From: Chloroflexota bacterium
GTDB lineage: Bacteria; Chloroflexota; Anaerolineae; J102
NCBI GenBank assembly: GCA_029782215.1
Contig: JAKOVD010000209.1
Span: 1-64,000 of the forward strand
Direction: 5' to 3'
Length of the DNA: 64,000 bases
Shown here: positions 53,586-63,688 of the stretch, piece by piece
Numbering within the stretch: position 1 is the first letter of the stretch
Layout of the letters: every line of letters starts with the position of its first letter
Notes under the pieces: generated by a model
What the model saw: only the letters and a program-made list of their open reading frames with translations
Databases searched by the model: none
Told to the model about the DNA's origin: nothing
Program-made: the position numbers and the translations under genes

Positions 53586-54752
53586 ATGTTCACAATTCTA
53601 TCTACTTGGCGCGTCGCCTTCTTCGCCGTTCTGGCTCTGTTGTGCCTGGTGCCGGCGCGGCCCGCGCGTGCGGCGTCTCCTTTGCCGCCTGGCTACCGCG
53701 CCGAAGCATTTGCCGCCAGTCCGGGTTTCATCACCGATCTCACGTTCGGCCCTGATGGCAGGCTCTACTACCTGGACAATGACTACCGCCAGATCCGCGT
53801 GCTGGACGCTGCAGGCAACGTTGTCCGGCAGATTCCACTGCCAAAGCCCCCCGGTTATCCGAAGTTCGTGATCAGCCAGTCGCTTGGGCTGGCGCTCGAC
53901 CCCGACTTTGCCCATAACGAGGTCTACTACGTACACTACCTGGACGAGACGACCTGGTCGAACCGGGTGCTGCGTTTTCGATATGACAACGGCGTCACGA
54001 CCGATGTGGCGCTTCTCCTGACCGTTCCGCTGCCGGCCAACCCGAGCGACCCGGCGAATCCGTGCACGGATCACAACGGTGGTCATCTTGCCTTCGGCCC
54101 GGATGGCATGCTCTACGTTCCCATCGGCGACAACTGCCATTCCGAGCTGGCGCAGGACCTTGGTCAGCCCCAGGGCTCGGTGCTTCGCATCAGCCCGGTC
54201 GACGGCTCCGCCCCGGCCGACAATCCGTTCAACGACGGCGCCGGCCCAAACGACGACAGGATTTGGGCCAAAGGTCTGCGCAACCCCTTTGGACTCGACT
54301 TCGATCCGGTGCAGGGTGACTTGTGGCTGACGGACAATGGGCCTGGCTGCCAGGACGAGGTCAACCGGGTTCACGCGGGCGGAAACTACGGCTGGCCATT
54401 GAGCAGCATCAGCTACTTCGAGTGCAAAGACCCCGGCTCTCCCTACATCCCACCCCTCTGGCAGTGGACGCCCACGCTGGCGCCCACCGGCATTGCCGTT
54501 TACCGGAACGGCGAGATCATCTCCTGGGAGGGGGACCTTTTCCTGTGCACGTTCAACAACGGCGGCCTTCACCATCTTGTCCTCGATGAGACGCGCACGC
54601 AGATCGTCAAGGATGAGGTACTTGATATCAAACCGGTCGGTTGCAGGACCGACGCCAGCATGGGACCCGACGGCGCCCTCTATTTTGTCGACATGAAAAC
54701 GATTAATCGTCTGCACCGGCAGGGTGTGTGGCTTCCACTCTTGCACCGCTGA
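53586..54752 (+). CDS. Secreted PQQ-type sugar dehydrogenase-like beta-propeller
   Basis: A 388-residue exported protein. Residues 1-31 are a signal peptide (FFAVLALLCLVPARPARA). The body is a six-bladed propeller of the soluble-glucose/sorbosone dehydrogenase type, with DLTFGPDGRLYYLDND, HNGGHLAFGPDGMLYVPIGDN, GLRNPFGLDFDPVQGDLWLTDNGPGCQDEVNRV and HAGGNYGWP. Whether PQQ is bound is not certain. It ends QGVWLPLLHR, the third case of the (W/Y)LPLL end motif. The ATG at 53586 follows GAGG. It shares direction with the exporter genes but is not clearly part of that operon. Confidence 0.85.
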   Translation: MFTILSTWRVAFFAVLALLCLVPARPARAASPLPPGYRAEAFAASPGFITDLTFGPDGRLYYLDNDYRQIRVLDAAGNVVRQIPLPKPPGYPKFVISQSLGLALDPDFAHNEVYYVHYLDETTWSNRVLRFRYDNGVTTDVALLLTVPLPANPSDPANPCTDHNGGHLAFGPDGMLYVPIGDNCHSELAQDLGQPQGSVLRISPVDGSAPADNPFNDGAGPNDDRIWAKGLRNPFGLDFDPVQGDLWLTDNGPGCQDEVNRVHAGGNYGWPLSSISYFECKDPGSPYIPPLWQWTPTLAPTGIAVYRNGEIISWEGDLFLCTFNNGGLHHLVLDETRTQIVKDEVLDIKPVGCRTDASMGPDGALYFVDMKTINRLHRQGVWLPLLHR

Positions 54753-54826
54753 GGCGGCTGCCGTGCCGATGGTGATCCATCCCTCATCCTGGAGGCGCAT
54801 CCGCTTCTGCGGCCACCGGGGGCTGT

Positions 54827-54836
54827 GCTAGAATCG
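54827..54836 (+). promoter_or_regulatory. Putative extended -10 element of the PhoD fusion gene
   Basis: TGTGCTAGAATCG contains TAGAAT (54829-54834) 55 bp before the ATG at 54890. It matches the recurring GCTA..ATCG word. No consensus -35. Confidence 0.45.
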
Positions 54837-54889
54837 CCTTCCTGCTCTTCCCAACCGTGGAGGTTGGGCGTCTTCCTGCCCGTCCACTG

Positions 54890-57796
54890 ATGCCATCCCG
54901 CGACTTCCGTTTGTTGCCCCTGGCGCTGATATTGGCGCTGGCGGCCTGCCAGCAGCGTCCCGCGCCCAGCCCTACGGCGCCCGCGGCCATGCCCACAGCC
55001 ACGGTCGCTCCGGCCGCCACTATCACACTGGCGGCTGCGACGCCCGGCCGACCGGCGGAGACGCCTTCGCCCTCACCGGCGCCGCTCATGCCGGCGCCGA
55101 CGCTCCTCAATCCGTCCGGTTTTCGCATCCTGACGCAGACTGACGCCTTCAACACCAACCAGCCGGCCGACGAGAACGCGAACGGCCTGGACGAGCCGTG
55201 GGATCATCTGGGCGCAGCCCTGGTTACAGGCGATTTCAACCGGGATGGTTATGCCGACCTGGCGGCCGGCGCCACCGGCGAAGCTGCTGCCGGCGCCCCG
55301 CACACGGGCGCAGTGTATCTGTGGCAAGGTTCGGGGGGCGGGCTGACCCTGGGCAGATACCTTGTCCTGCTGCCTCCCGATGCGGAGAGCGCCCAGGACG
55401 GGAGCCATTTTGGCGCCGCCCTGGCCGCAGGAGACGTCAACGGCGACAAGTATGTCGATCTGGTGGTGGGAGCGCCGGGTCAGGACGTGCAGGGCCTGGC
55501 GGGCGCGGGCGCCGCCTGGCTGTATGAGGGGTCGAGCTGGCGTCCTCAAAAGTCCCATCCGCTGGCGCCTACGCGTGCGGCGATGGCGGGCGAGGCTTTC
55601 GGCTCCTCGGCAGTGGTGGCCGACATCCAGGGCGACCGTCACGCCGATGTCATCATCGGGGCGCCCGGCCGGACCTCCGGCGGCGCGGCGGGGGCCGGCG
55701 GCATCACCCTGCTGCCCGGTTCCAAGGATTGGCTGGGTGGCGAGCTGCCTTTTGATCAGGCTTCCTTCGGGGGCGCCAATGAGCCAGGCGACGCTTTCGG
55801 CGCGGCCCTGGCCGCAGGTGATTTCAACGGCGATAGCTACGCCGACCTGGCCGTTGCCGCGCCGGGAAAGGCCAATGGCGCTGGCGCCGTCTACGTCGTG
55901 GACGGCTCGCGCAAGGGACTTGCCCAGGGCCAACTCTATACGGCGGCGGAAGCAAAAGGCGCATTGCTGCCCGGCGCGGACTTTGGGGCCAGCCTGACGG
56001 CAGGCGACTTCAACGGCGATGGCTTGAGCGATTTGGTCATAGCGGCGCCTGGGGAGCCCACCGGCCAGGGGTTGACTCCCGGGGCCATCTATCTGTTGTA
56101 CGGCGCAAAAGGTGGGGGCCTGCAGGCGGCGGGTCGCTGGACGGCAAGCCAGGCAGGCACGGCGACCCCATCCGGGGGGCGCTTTGGCCAGGCCTTGGCT
56201 GTGGGGGACTTGAACCACGACGGCAAGTCCGACCTGGTCGTGGGGGCTCCGATCCGGGCAGAGACGATTGCGCCTGCCAGCGCCGCTGCGGCTTCCCAGG
56301 GAGGCGCCGTCTATCTCTTTGCCGGCGCCGGACAAGGACTGCTGCCGGGCCCGGTGCTGAAGGCCGCCGATTGGGGTGAGACGCCCGTTCCCGGCGACGG
56401 TTTTGGCGCCAGCGTGGCCCTGGGGAACATCCTGGGCACCGGCGCCAGCGACCTGGTGGTGGGCGCGCCGGATGCCACGGCCAGCGGCCAACTGCAGTCG
56501 GGAGCGCTTTACTTCGTGGGCGGTCTGCCGTCCCACTCTCTCATCACCCACGGAGCCGTGCTGGGCGCCGTAACCGATCACAGCATCAAGATCTGGGCGC
56601 GGGCCGATCGCAGCGCTGCTTATCAACTGAAATTCAAGCGCACGGGTACTGCGAACTGGACGGCCACGCCGGCACTGGCGCTCACGGCGGATGAAGACTT
56701 CAGCGGTGTCATCACCCTGAACGACCTCCAGCCTGACACTCAATACGAGTACGTGGTTGTGCTCGACGGCGTCGAGCAGCCGGATCGCGGGGGCGAATTC
56801 ACGACCCTCAAGCCGCAAGGACAGCCTCTTGCCTATCGCTTCGCGCTGGGCGCGGATATGTACTACCCGAACCAGCCCTTCACGATCTTCAATGCCGCGG
56901 CGGCCAAAGAGCCGAGCTTTATGCTGTTGATCGGCGACCAGATCTATGCCGATGGTCCCGACCTGGTTGCCGACACCAAGGCCGGCTATGAGCGCAAGTA
57001 CAAGGAGAACTGGGCGGATCCGGCGTTTGCCGCCTTTGCCCGGCGGCGCCCGACGTTCATGATCTGGGATGACCATGAAATCATGAATGACTGGGATTTT
57101 GGGAAGTCAGGACGCTACCAGAGCGCCAAGCTGGCCTATGACGAGTACCAGAATCGCCAGAACCCGGAACCCCTGGCGCCCGGTGAAAACTACTACACGT
57201 TCAGCGTGGGCGATACCGACTTTTTCGTGCTCGACGCGCGCAGTTTCCGCAGCGAAAAAGGTATGCCGGCAGGCCCGACCAAGACAATGCTGGGTGCGCA
57301 GCAAAAGCAGGCCCTCGAGGACTGGCTCCTCAACTCGAAGGCTGCCTTCAAGTTCATCGTCAGCAGCATTCCCTTCAACAAGTACGCCAACACCGGCAGC
57401 GTAGAGGAAGGCCAGGACAACTGGAACAACTACCAGCACGAGCGCGCCGAGATCTTCAATCTGATCCGCGACCACTGCATCGGGGGTGTCGTCCTGCTGA
57501 CCGGTGACCAGCATTGGACCGGCATGTTCAAGCTGCCCTATGCGGAGCCCGTTCAATTGTATGAGTTCATGCCCAATCCCCTGGCGGTGCCGTTGCGACC
57601 GATGACCGACTCCACCGACCCTGCCATCCTCTACAAGGACAACACCAAGCTGATCTACGGCTTGTTCGATGTCGATACGACCGTGCAGCCGCCCCGCATC
57701 CATCACGAAATGTTGGACCGCGACAACAACGTCGTCTACCAGCTCGACGTGACGACCGACGATATCCTGCCGCCAGGCGCCTGCACGCCCAAGTGA
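54890..57796 (+). CDS. Lipoprotein fusing FG-GAP propeller with PhoD-like phosphatase/phosphodiesterase
   Basis: A 968-residue lipoprotein (signal LALILALAACQQ). After a Pro/Thr/Ala linker come about seven FG-GAP repeats (residues about 85-560), each like VTGDFNRDGYADLAAGATGE or AGDVNGDKYVDLVVGAPG, with DxDxDG-like Ca2+ sites, an integrin-alpha-like propeller. Residues about 565-640 are the PhoD N-terminal Fn3-like domain. The catalytic domain carries LLIGDQIYAD, MIWDDHEIMNDWDFGK and LTGDQHWTGMF, the metal-ligand motifs of PhoD. It probably liberates phosphate from extracellular phosphoesters. GTG 54857 is a longer alternative start, but the lipobox fits ATG 54890. Confidence 0.85.
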   Translation: MPSRDFRLLPLALILALAACQQRPAPSPTAPAAMPTATVAPAATITLAAATPGRPAETPSPSPAPLMPAPTLLNPSGFRILTQTDAFNTNQPADENANGLDEPWDHLGAALVTGDFNRDGYADLAAGATGEAAAGAPHTGAVYLWQGSGGGLTLGRYLVLLPPDAESAQDGSHFGAALAAGDVNGDKYVDLVVGAPGQDVQGLAGAGAAWLYEGSSWRPQKSHPLAPTRAAMAGEAFGSSAVVADIQGDRHADVIIGAPGRTSGGAAGAGGITLLPGSKDWLGGELPFDQASFGGANEPGDAFGAALAAGDFNGDSYADLAVAAPGKANGAGAVYVVDGSRKGLAQGQLYTAAEAKGALLPGADFGASLTAGDFNGDGLSDLVIAAPGEPTGQGLTPGAIYLLYGAKGGGLQAAGRWTASQAGTATPSGGRFGQALAVGDLNHDGKSDLVVGAPIRAETIAPASAAAASQGGAVYLFAGAGQGLLPGPVLKAADWGETPVPGDGFGASVALGNILGTGASDLVVGAPDATASGQLQSGALYFVGGLPSHSLITHGAVLGAVTDHSIKIWARADRSAAYQLKFKRTGTANWTATPALALTADEDFSGVITLNDLQPDTQYEYVVVLDGVEQPDRGGEFTTLKPQGQPLAYRFALGADMYYPNQPFTIFNAAAAKEPSFMLLIGDQIYADGPDLVADTKAGYERKYKENWADPAFAAFARRRPTFMIWDDHEIMNDWDFGKSGRYQSAKLAYDEYQNRQNPEPLAPGENYYTFSVGDTDFFVLDARSFRSEKGMPAGPTKTMLGAQQKQALEDWLLNSKAAFKFIVSSIPFNKYANTGSVEEGQDNWNNYQHERAEIFNLIRDHCIGGVVLLTGDQHWTGMFKLPYAEPVQLYEFMPNPLAVPLRPMTDSTDPAILYKDNTKLIYGLFDVDTTVQPPRIHHEMLDRDNNVVYQLDVTTDDILPPGACTPK

Positions 57797-57815
57797 CCCC
57801 GTTCTGAGGCCCCTC

Positions 57816-59324
57816 TTGAATCGATTTGTTCTGCTCGCCATCTTTCTGCTTGCGCTTGTGGTGGCCGTTCAGGCGTTGCTGATGCTTGATCGCGATCGCC
57901 AGACGGCGGCTGTGAGCAGTGGAACGGCCGCTCCCACCCAGTCTGCCACGCCGGCGGCGACCCGGCAGCCGACCTATACCCCTACCTCCAGCATCACCCC
58001 CAGCGCCACCCCCACCGCGACGCCGGTCGCCACGCCTACCCCTACGGCGACGGCCACGGCAACTGCCAGCCCGACACCCACGCCCACACCCACCGCCTTG
58101 CCTCACGTCGGCGTCGCGGTTGCGAATGTGCGCGCCGGACCCGGCGCGAATTACCCCGTGCTTGCCAAACAGGCAGCCGGCGCCCCGCTGGTGGTGGTCG
58201 GCAAGACCGCCGCCGGCGATTGGCTGGCCATTCAGACACCGGACAAGGAACCGGGCTGGATCGCCGCCGAACTCGTAGCCGGTGGCGTCGCTGCGGACCT
58301 GCCTGTGCTGACGCCGCCGCCATCGCCTACGCCGCTGCCGCCTACGGCGACGCCTCCCCCGCTGGCGCTGGCTGCCCCGGCCGTGGCAGGGCCCGCCCCG
58401 GCCCGCGTCCCTCGCCTGGTGCTGGCGAACTACTTCACCTGGTATGACAACAACACCTGGAATGGCTGCAACGTCAGCGCGGGTGACCGTCCGCTCCAGC
58501 CCTACCATTCGGATGACCCGGAAACGATTGGCCGGCAGGTGAACGAGGCCTTGAGCGCCGGGATCGATGGCTTCACGGCGCAGTGGGCCACGCCGGGCGA
58601 CCGCACCGACCGCAACTTCGCCAACGTATTGGCCAAGTCGCAGGGAACGGGCTTCCAGTCCACGGTGGTCTTTCTACGCCATATCTGGCCTGGCGCCACC
58701 TATGGCAATACGGTCGAGGCCGTTCGCTACCTGCTCAGCCACTATACGGGCCACCCGAACTTCCTCAAGCTGAACGGCCGGCCGGTCATCTTCTTCACCG
58801 ACGTCCCCCGTCTGCCGCGACCGGGCGGCCAGAGCGCACAGGCGGCCTGGGCCGCTATTCGCAGCCAGGTGGACCCCAACCACAGCACCATCTGGATCGC
58901 CGAGGGCCTGGATCCGTCGTACCTGAGTGTTTTTGACGGGCTTTGGGTCTACAAGGTGACGCACGCCTCCTCACCCAACGACTACACCAAGGCCTCCCGC
59001 TGGGCGTCGCGGGTGCGAGCCATGGAGAAACAGACCGGCCAGGCCAAGCTGTGGGTCGGCACGGTCATGCCCGGCTGGAACGATCTGCGCGCCGGCTGCC
59101 GTCCGGACGTGCGGGTGCCTTCGGCGCCCTATGCCCGGGATCGCGCCGGGGGCGATTTCTACCGCGCCACCTACAACGCCGCCGTCGCCAGCAACCCCGA
59201 TCTGCTCTGGGTCAACAGCTTCAACGAATGGGTGGAAGGCACCTACATCGAGCCGGGCCGGGCCTACGGCGATGCGTACCTGAACCTGACCCGCGATCTC
59301 GCTGCCCAGTTCAAGTCACGTTAG
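57816..59324 (+). CDS. SH3-domain protein with GH99-like (endo-mannosidase-type) catalytic domain
   Basis: A 502-residue exported or membrane-anchored protein starting at TTG 57816, with GAGG seven bases upstream. An N-terminal helix (LLAIFLLALVVAVQALLML) and a Thr-Pro-rich stalk lead to a bacterial SH3 domain (VAVANVRAGPGANYPVLAKQ, GWIAAEL). The C-terminal 320 residues resemble glycoside hydrolase family 99/71-like proteins: LANYFTWYDNNTW, IDGFTAQWATPG, FNEWVEGTYIEPGRAYGDAYL near the end. It follows the PhoD fusion by 20 bp, so both may serve nutrient scavenging. The sugar target is not known. Confidence 0.78.
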   Translation: MNRFVLLAIFLLALVVAVQALLMLDRDRQTAAVSSGTAAPTQSATPAATRQPTYTPTSSITPSATPTATPVATPTPTATATATASPTPTPTPTALPHVGVAVANVRAGPGANYPVLAKQAAGAPLVVVGKTAAGDWLAIQTPDKEPGWIAAELVAGGVAADLPVLTPPPSPTPLPPTATPPPLALAAPAVAGPAPARVPRLVLANYFTWYDNNTWNGCNVSAGDRPLQPYHSDDPETIGRQVNEALSAGIDGFTAQWATPGDRTDRNFANVLAKSQGTGFQSTVVFLRHIWPGATYGNTVEAVRYLLSHYTGHPNFLKLNGRPVIFFTDVPRLPRPGGQSAQAAWAAIRSQVDPNHSTIWIAEGLDPSYLSVFDGLWVYKVTHASSPNDYTKASRWASRVRAMEKQTGQAKLWVGTVMPGWNDLRAGCRPDVRVPSAPYARDRAGGDFYRATYNAAVASNPDLLWVNSFNEWVEGTYIEPGRAYGDAYLNLTRDLAAQFKSR

Positions 59325-59338
59325 GACGAGAGGATCGT

Positions 59339-59382
59339 GCGCGGTGTCCTGACCGGTCTGGTAAGCGGTCAGGACATCGCGC
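59339..59382. terminator. Convergent terminator-like stem-loop
   Basis: GTCCTGACCG (59346-59355) is an exact inverted repeat of CGGTCAGGAC (59366-59375), and the stem continues outward as GCGCGGT/ATCGCGC to 17 pairs. It sits between convergent gene ends and probably stops transcription from both sides. There is no T run. Confidence 0.6.
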
Positions 59383-59397
59383 AAGGACACCTGTAGG

Positions 59398-60383
59398 TCA
59401 GGCCTGGCCGTCCGCCAGGACATAGGCGAAGATGAGGGGGGCGACGATGGTGGCGTCCGACTCGATCAGGAACCTGGGGGTGCTGATGTCGAGTTTCTCC
59501 CAGGTGATCTTCTCGTTGGGGATGGCGCCCGAATAGGAACCGTAGCTGGTCGTCGAGTCGCTGATCTGGCAGAAGTAGCCCCAGAGCGGTGTCTCTTCCA
59601 GTTCCATGTCCTGGCGCAGCATCGGCACCACGCAGATAGGGAAGTCGCCGGCGATGCCGCCGCCGATCTGGAAGAACCCAATCGGTTGGCGCTTGCCCTG
59701 GTCGCTGTACCATTGGGCCAGCATTATCATGTACTCGATGCCCGAACGCACCGTATGCACGTTGCGGATGTGCCCGCGCAGGCAGTGCGAGGCAAAGATG
59801 TTGCCCGTGGTGGAGTCCTCCCAACCAGGCACGATGATGGGCAGGTCCTTCTCGCACGCGGCGACCAGCCAACTGTCCCGGGGATCGATCTGGTAGTAGG
59901 GCTCCAGGCGACCGCTGCGGAGGATGCGGTAGAGGTACTCGTGGGGGAAGTAGCGTTCACCGCTCTGGTCGGCGGCGGTCCACTCGTCGAGAATCGCGTG
60001 CTCGATGCGGCGAATGGCCTCTTCTTCCGGGATGCACGTGTCGGTGACGCGGTTGAGGTGCCGGGCCAGAAGATCGTGCTCGTCCTCGGGCGTGAGGTCG
60101 CGATAGTTGGGAATGCGGACGTAGTGGTCATGCGCCACCAGGTTGTAGAGGTCTTCCTCCAGGTTGGCGCCGGTGCAACTGATGGCATGGACCTTGTCCT
60201 GCCGGATCATCTCTGCCAGGGAAACGCCGAGCTCGGCGGTGCTCATCGCACCCGCCATCGCCACCAGCATGTGGCCACCATCGCCGAGAAAGCGGCGATA
60301 GCCTTCGGCGGCGTCGACCAGGGCAGCCGCATTGAAGTGGCGGTAGTGCCGCCTGATGAAGGTCTTGATGCTGGTGGCTTCGT

Positions 60384-60387
<4 letters not shown>
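59398..60387 (-). CDS. Deoxyhypusine synthase-like protein
   Basis: A 329-residue homologue of deoxyhypusine/homospermidine synthase. GDGGHMLVAMAGAMSTAELGV, ISCTGANLEEDLYNL, IGFFQIGGGIAGDFPICV and the active-site Lys in NEKITWEKL are visible. Bacteria lack the eukaryotic eIF5A target, and bacterial members in polyamine operons move an aminobutyl group between polyamines (for example to homospermidine). Its start overlaps speB by 4 bp, and it is the third gene of an arginine decarboxylase operon. A polyamine function is therefore the best inference. Confidence 0.88.
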
Positions 60388-61292
<905 letters not shown>

Positions 61293-61342
61293 AGGACGAT
61301 CGGGGTAAGGGGTGGCGCCGGCACAGGCGGGCGCCCTTGACT

Positions 61343-61888
61343 TCAGATCAGGATTGCGGCGGCGACGACCGTCGTCCAGACGCCCCCGGTTTCAGCGTTG
61401 ACGGCCATGGTGATGCTGGTCGAATCGACGATCTCCCTGCCCATCATGTACTGCTCTTTGCGTTCGTTGTAGTCTTTGTCCGCATCGAAGGGGATGCCCA
61501 GGGTGGTGGCAAGCATGGTGGCGGCCAGATCCTCGGCGTAGTCCCCAGACTCCTGGTCGGTTTGGCCATAGGAATGGTGCTCGGACAGATACCCGTATTT
61601 GTCACGGTCGGCGGGCCTGGCAACGCCGATGGAGGCCGCAATCCGGCGCCCCGGCTCGTTGCTGGACATCTCGGCGATGACCGCAAACACGATCTCGCCT
61701 GGCTGGAGCAGCTTCAAGCCGTCTTCGCGCTCGACGATGGTGCAGTTGGGTGGAAAGATCGAAGAGACACGCACAAGGTTGAAGTGGGCAATGCCGGCCT
61801 CACGCAAGGCCATTTCAAAGCTCGACAGCTTTTCCTTGTGAATGCCCACACCGCGGGTGAGAAACAATTTGCGGGGAATGAGTCGCAT
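61343..61888 (-). CDS. Pyruvoyl-dependent arginine decarboxylase
   Basis: A 181-residue proenzyme. The cleavage motif LVRVSSIFPPNC supplies the serine that becomes the pyruvoyl group (S43, after S42). Its relatives are found in archaea and some bacteria, among them Chlamydia and Chloroflexota. GMPFDADKDY-like text (TTLGIPFDADKDYNERKEQY) is conserved in this family. It converts arginine to agmatine for the downstream agmatinase. ATG 61888 with the AAAGGA site is used; the open frame upstream is a non-coding extension. Confidence 0.9.
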   Translation of the reverse strand: MRLIPRKLFLTRGVGIHKEKLSSFEMALREAGIAHFNLVRVSSIFPPNCTIVEREDGLKLLQPGEIVFAVIAEMSSNEPGRRIAASIGVARPADRDKYGYLSEHHSYGQTDQESGDYAEDLAATMLATTLGIPFDADKDYNERKEQYMMGREIVDSTSITMAVNAETGGVWTTVVAAAILI

Positions 61889-62110
61889 GGAGATTTCCTT
61901 TGGCTGGGTTTGTTTGATAGCTGGACTACAAAACAACGCGCAATGGTAAACGAATGGCGGCAGTGGGCCAAACACGCGCAACCGACCTCTGAGGGGCGGC
62001 TGGACCGCCTCGCCATTTGGCAACTCGTCCAGCCGTCTCCCGGAGGTCTGGCCAGGGCAGACGCCCTTCAGACGCCGGCATGCCACTGCCTCCAGCCGGG
62101 GTGGGGCTGC

Positions 62111-63688
62111 CTATTCGCGATAGTGGCAGCCCATGCTGCGGCCATTCTCCCAGGCAGCATGGGCGACGATCACGGCGACGCGAATGGCGTTGCGCAGACC
62201 GATCAAATTGTCGTTCAGGCGGCTGGTGCGATAGAAGCTGACGATCTCGGTCTCCAGGTTGTAGAGATCGTCGAGGGCGCGCTGCAGGCGTCGGGTTGTT
62301 CGCACCAACCCCACGTAGTTCCACATGATGCTCTTGATCGAGGTCATGTCCTGGCTGATCAGGGCCGGGTCCGGGGACTCCGGGCTGTCGTCGCGCCAGG
62401 GTGGAATGTCATCGGCCTCGATCGCAAGCCTGGCGGGCAGATGGCTGGCGATGTGGCTGGCGGCGCGCTTGCCCCAGACCAACCCCTCCAGCAGCGAGGT
62501 GCTGGCCAGGCGGTTGGCGCCGTGGAGGCCTGTGCAGGAGACCTCGCCCACCGCATACAGATGTTCAACCGTCGTGCAGGCCCATTCATCCACCCACACG
62601 CCGCCACAGGCGTAGTGGGCAGCCGGGACCACGGGCACCAGGTCCGTCGTGATGTCGACGCCATAGGCCAGGCAGCTTTTCAGGATCGTGGGGAAATGCT
62701 CGCGGATATCCTTCTCGGGAATGTAGCTGCGCAAATCCAGGTAGACGTTCTGCACATCGCGTAGAAGCATCTCGCGGTGAATGCTGCGCGCGACCACGTC
62801 GCGCGGCGCCAGGTCCTTCCATTCCGGATCATAACGCTGCATGAAGGGCTCGCCGTCGGCATTCACCAGGCGTGCTCCGGCGCCGCGCACGGCTTCGGAG
62901 ATCAGGAAATTGGGCGCGTTGAGCTGGTGGAAGGTGGTGGGGTGAAACTGGACGTACTCCATGTTGATCACCCGCGCCCCGGCACGATAGGCCATCGCCA
63001 CCCCATCCCCGCGCGCGCCTACGGGATTGCTCGTGCGCAGGAAGATCTGGCCCAGGCCGCCGGTGGCCAGGATGGTCTCCTTGGCCAGGCAGCGCAGCAC
63101 GCGGCCGCTGGATTGCTCATACAGGTAGGCGCCCACGCACGCACGCGGGTCGTAGATGGCCAGGCGATTGAGGGAGTGGTGTGACGGCGTCAGCAGGTCG
63201 ACCGCCGTGTAGCCTGTGAGCAGCCGGATGTTGGGATGCGACTCGATGGCCTGCGTCAAGGCCATTTCGATGGCTTTGCCGGTGGCGTCGGTGGCGTGGA
63301 CGATGCGAGGCTGTGTGTGCCCCCCCTCACGCACCAACGAGAGGGTGCCGTCGTCGTTGCGGTCGAATGGGACCGCGGCCCTTTCGAGCAAGATCTCCCG
63401 CAGCGCCTCCGGCCCTTCGCGGGACAGGATCTCTACGGCCTTGGGATTGCAGTGGCCGGCGCCGGCGCGGGTGATGTCGGCGGCGAGGGCCTCGGGGGAG
63501 TCATGCAGCCCGCGATAGATGATACCGCCCTGAGCCCAATAGGTGTTGGACTCCCAAACCTCGCTTGTGCGGGTAACCACGGTGACAGGAATGCCCTGGT
63601 CGGCGAGTCTCAGGGCTGCTGTGGCGCCGGCAATGCCGCATCCGAGGATCAGAACCTCGGCCTCGATCAGTTCATCCATGGGTCTCAT
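62111..63688 (-). CDS. nadB: L-aspartate oxidase
   Basis: A 525-residue flavoprotein that oxidises aspartate to iminoaspartate, the first step of de novo NAD synthesis. VLILGCGIAGATAALRLADQG is the FAD loop; SNTYWAQGGIIYRG, RPHMEYVQFHPT-like text (NMEYVQFHPTTF), VVPAAHYACGGVWVD and the active-site Arg/His region (SCTGLHGANRLASTSLLEGLVWG) follow. The ATG overlaps nadA by 4 bp (ATGA). Complete length for the family. Confidence 0.95.
   Translation of the reverse strand: MRPMDELIEAEVLILGCGIAGATAALRLADQGIPVTVVTRTSEVWESNTYWAQGGIIYRGLHDSPEALAADITRAGAGHCNPKAVEILSREGPEALREILLERAAVPFDRNDDGTLSLVREGGHTQPRIVHATDATGKAIEMALTQAIESHPNIRLLTGYTAVDLLTPSHHSLNRLAIYDPRACVGAYLYEQSSGRVLRCLAKETILATGGLGQIFLRTSNPVGARGDGVAMAYRAGARVINMEYVQFHPTTFHQLNAPNFLISEAVRGAGARLVNADGEPFMQRYDPEWKDLAPRDVVARSIHREMLLRDVQNVYLDLRSYIPEKDIREHFPTILKSCLAYGVDITTDLVPVVPAAHYACGGVWVDEWACTTVEHLYAVGEVSCTGLHGANRLASTSLLEGLVWGKRAASHIASHLPARLAIEADDIPPWRDDSPESPDPALISQDMTSIKSIMWNYVGLVRTTRRLQRALDDLYNLETEIVSFYRTSRLNDNLIGLRNAIRVAVIVAHAAWENGRSMGCHYRE

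Noticed and set aside
55073..57076. Minus-strand open frame of 667 codons opposite the FG-GAP/PhoD gene
   Set aside because: It is the shadow of repetitive FG-GAP coding sequence.
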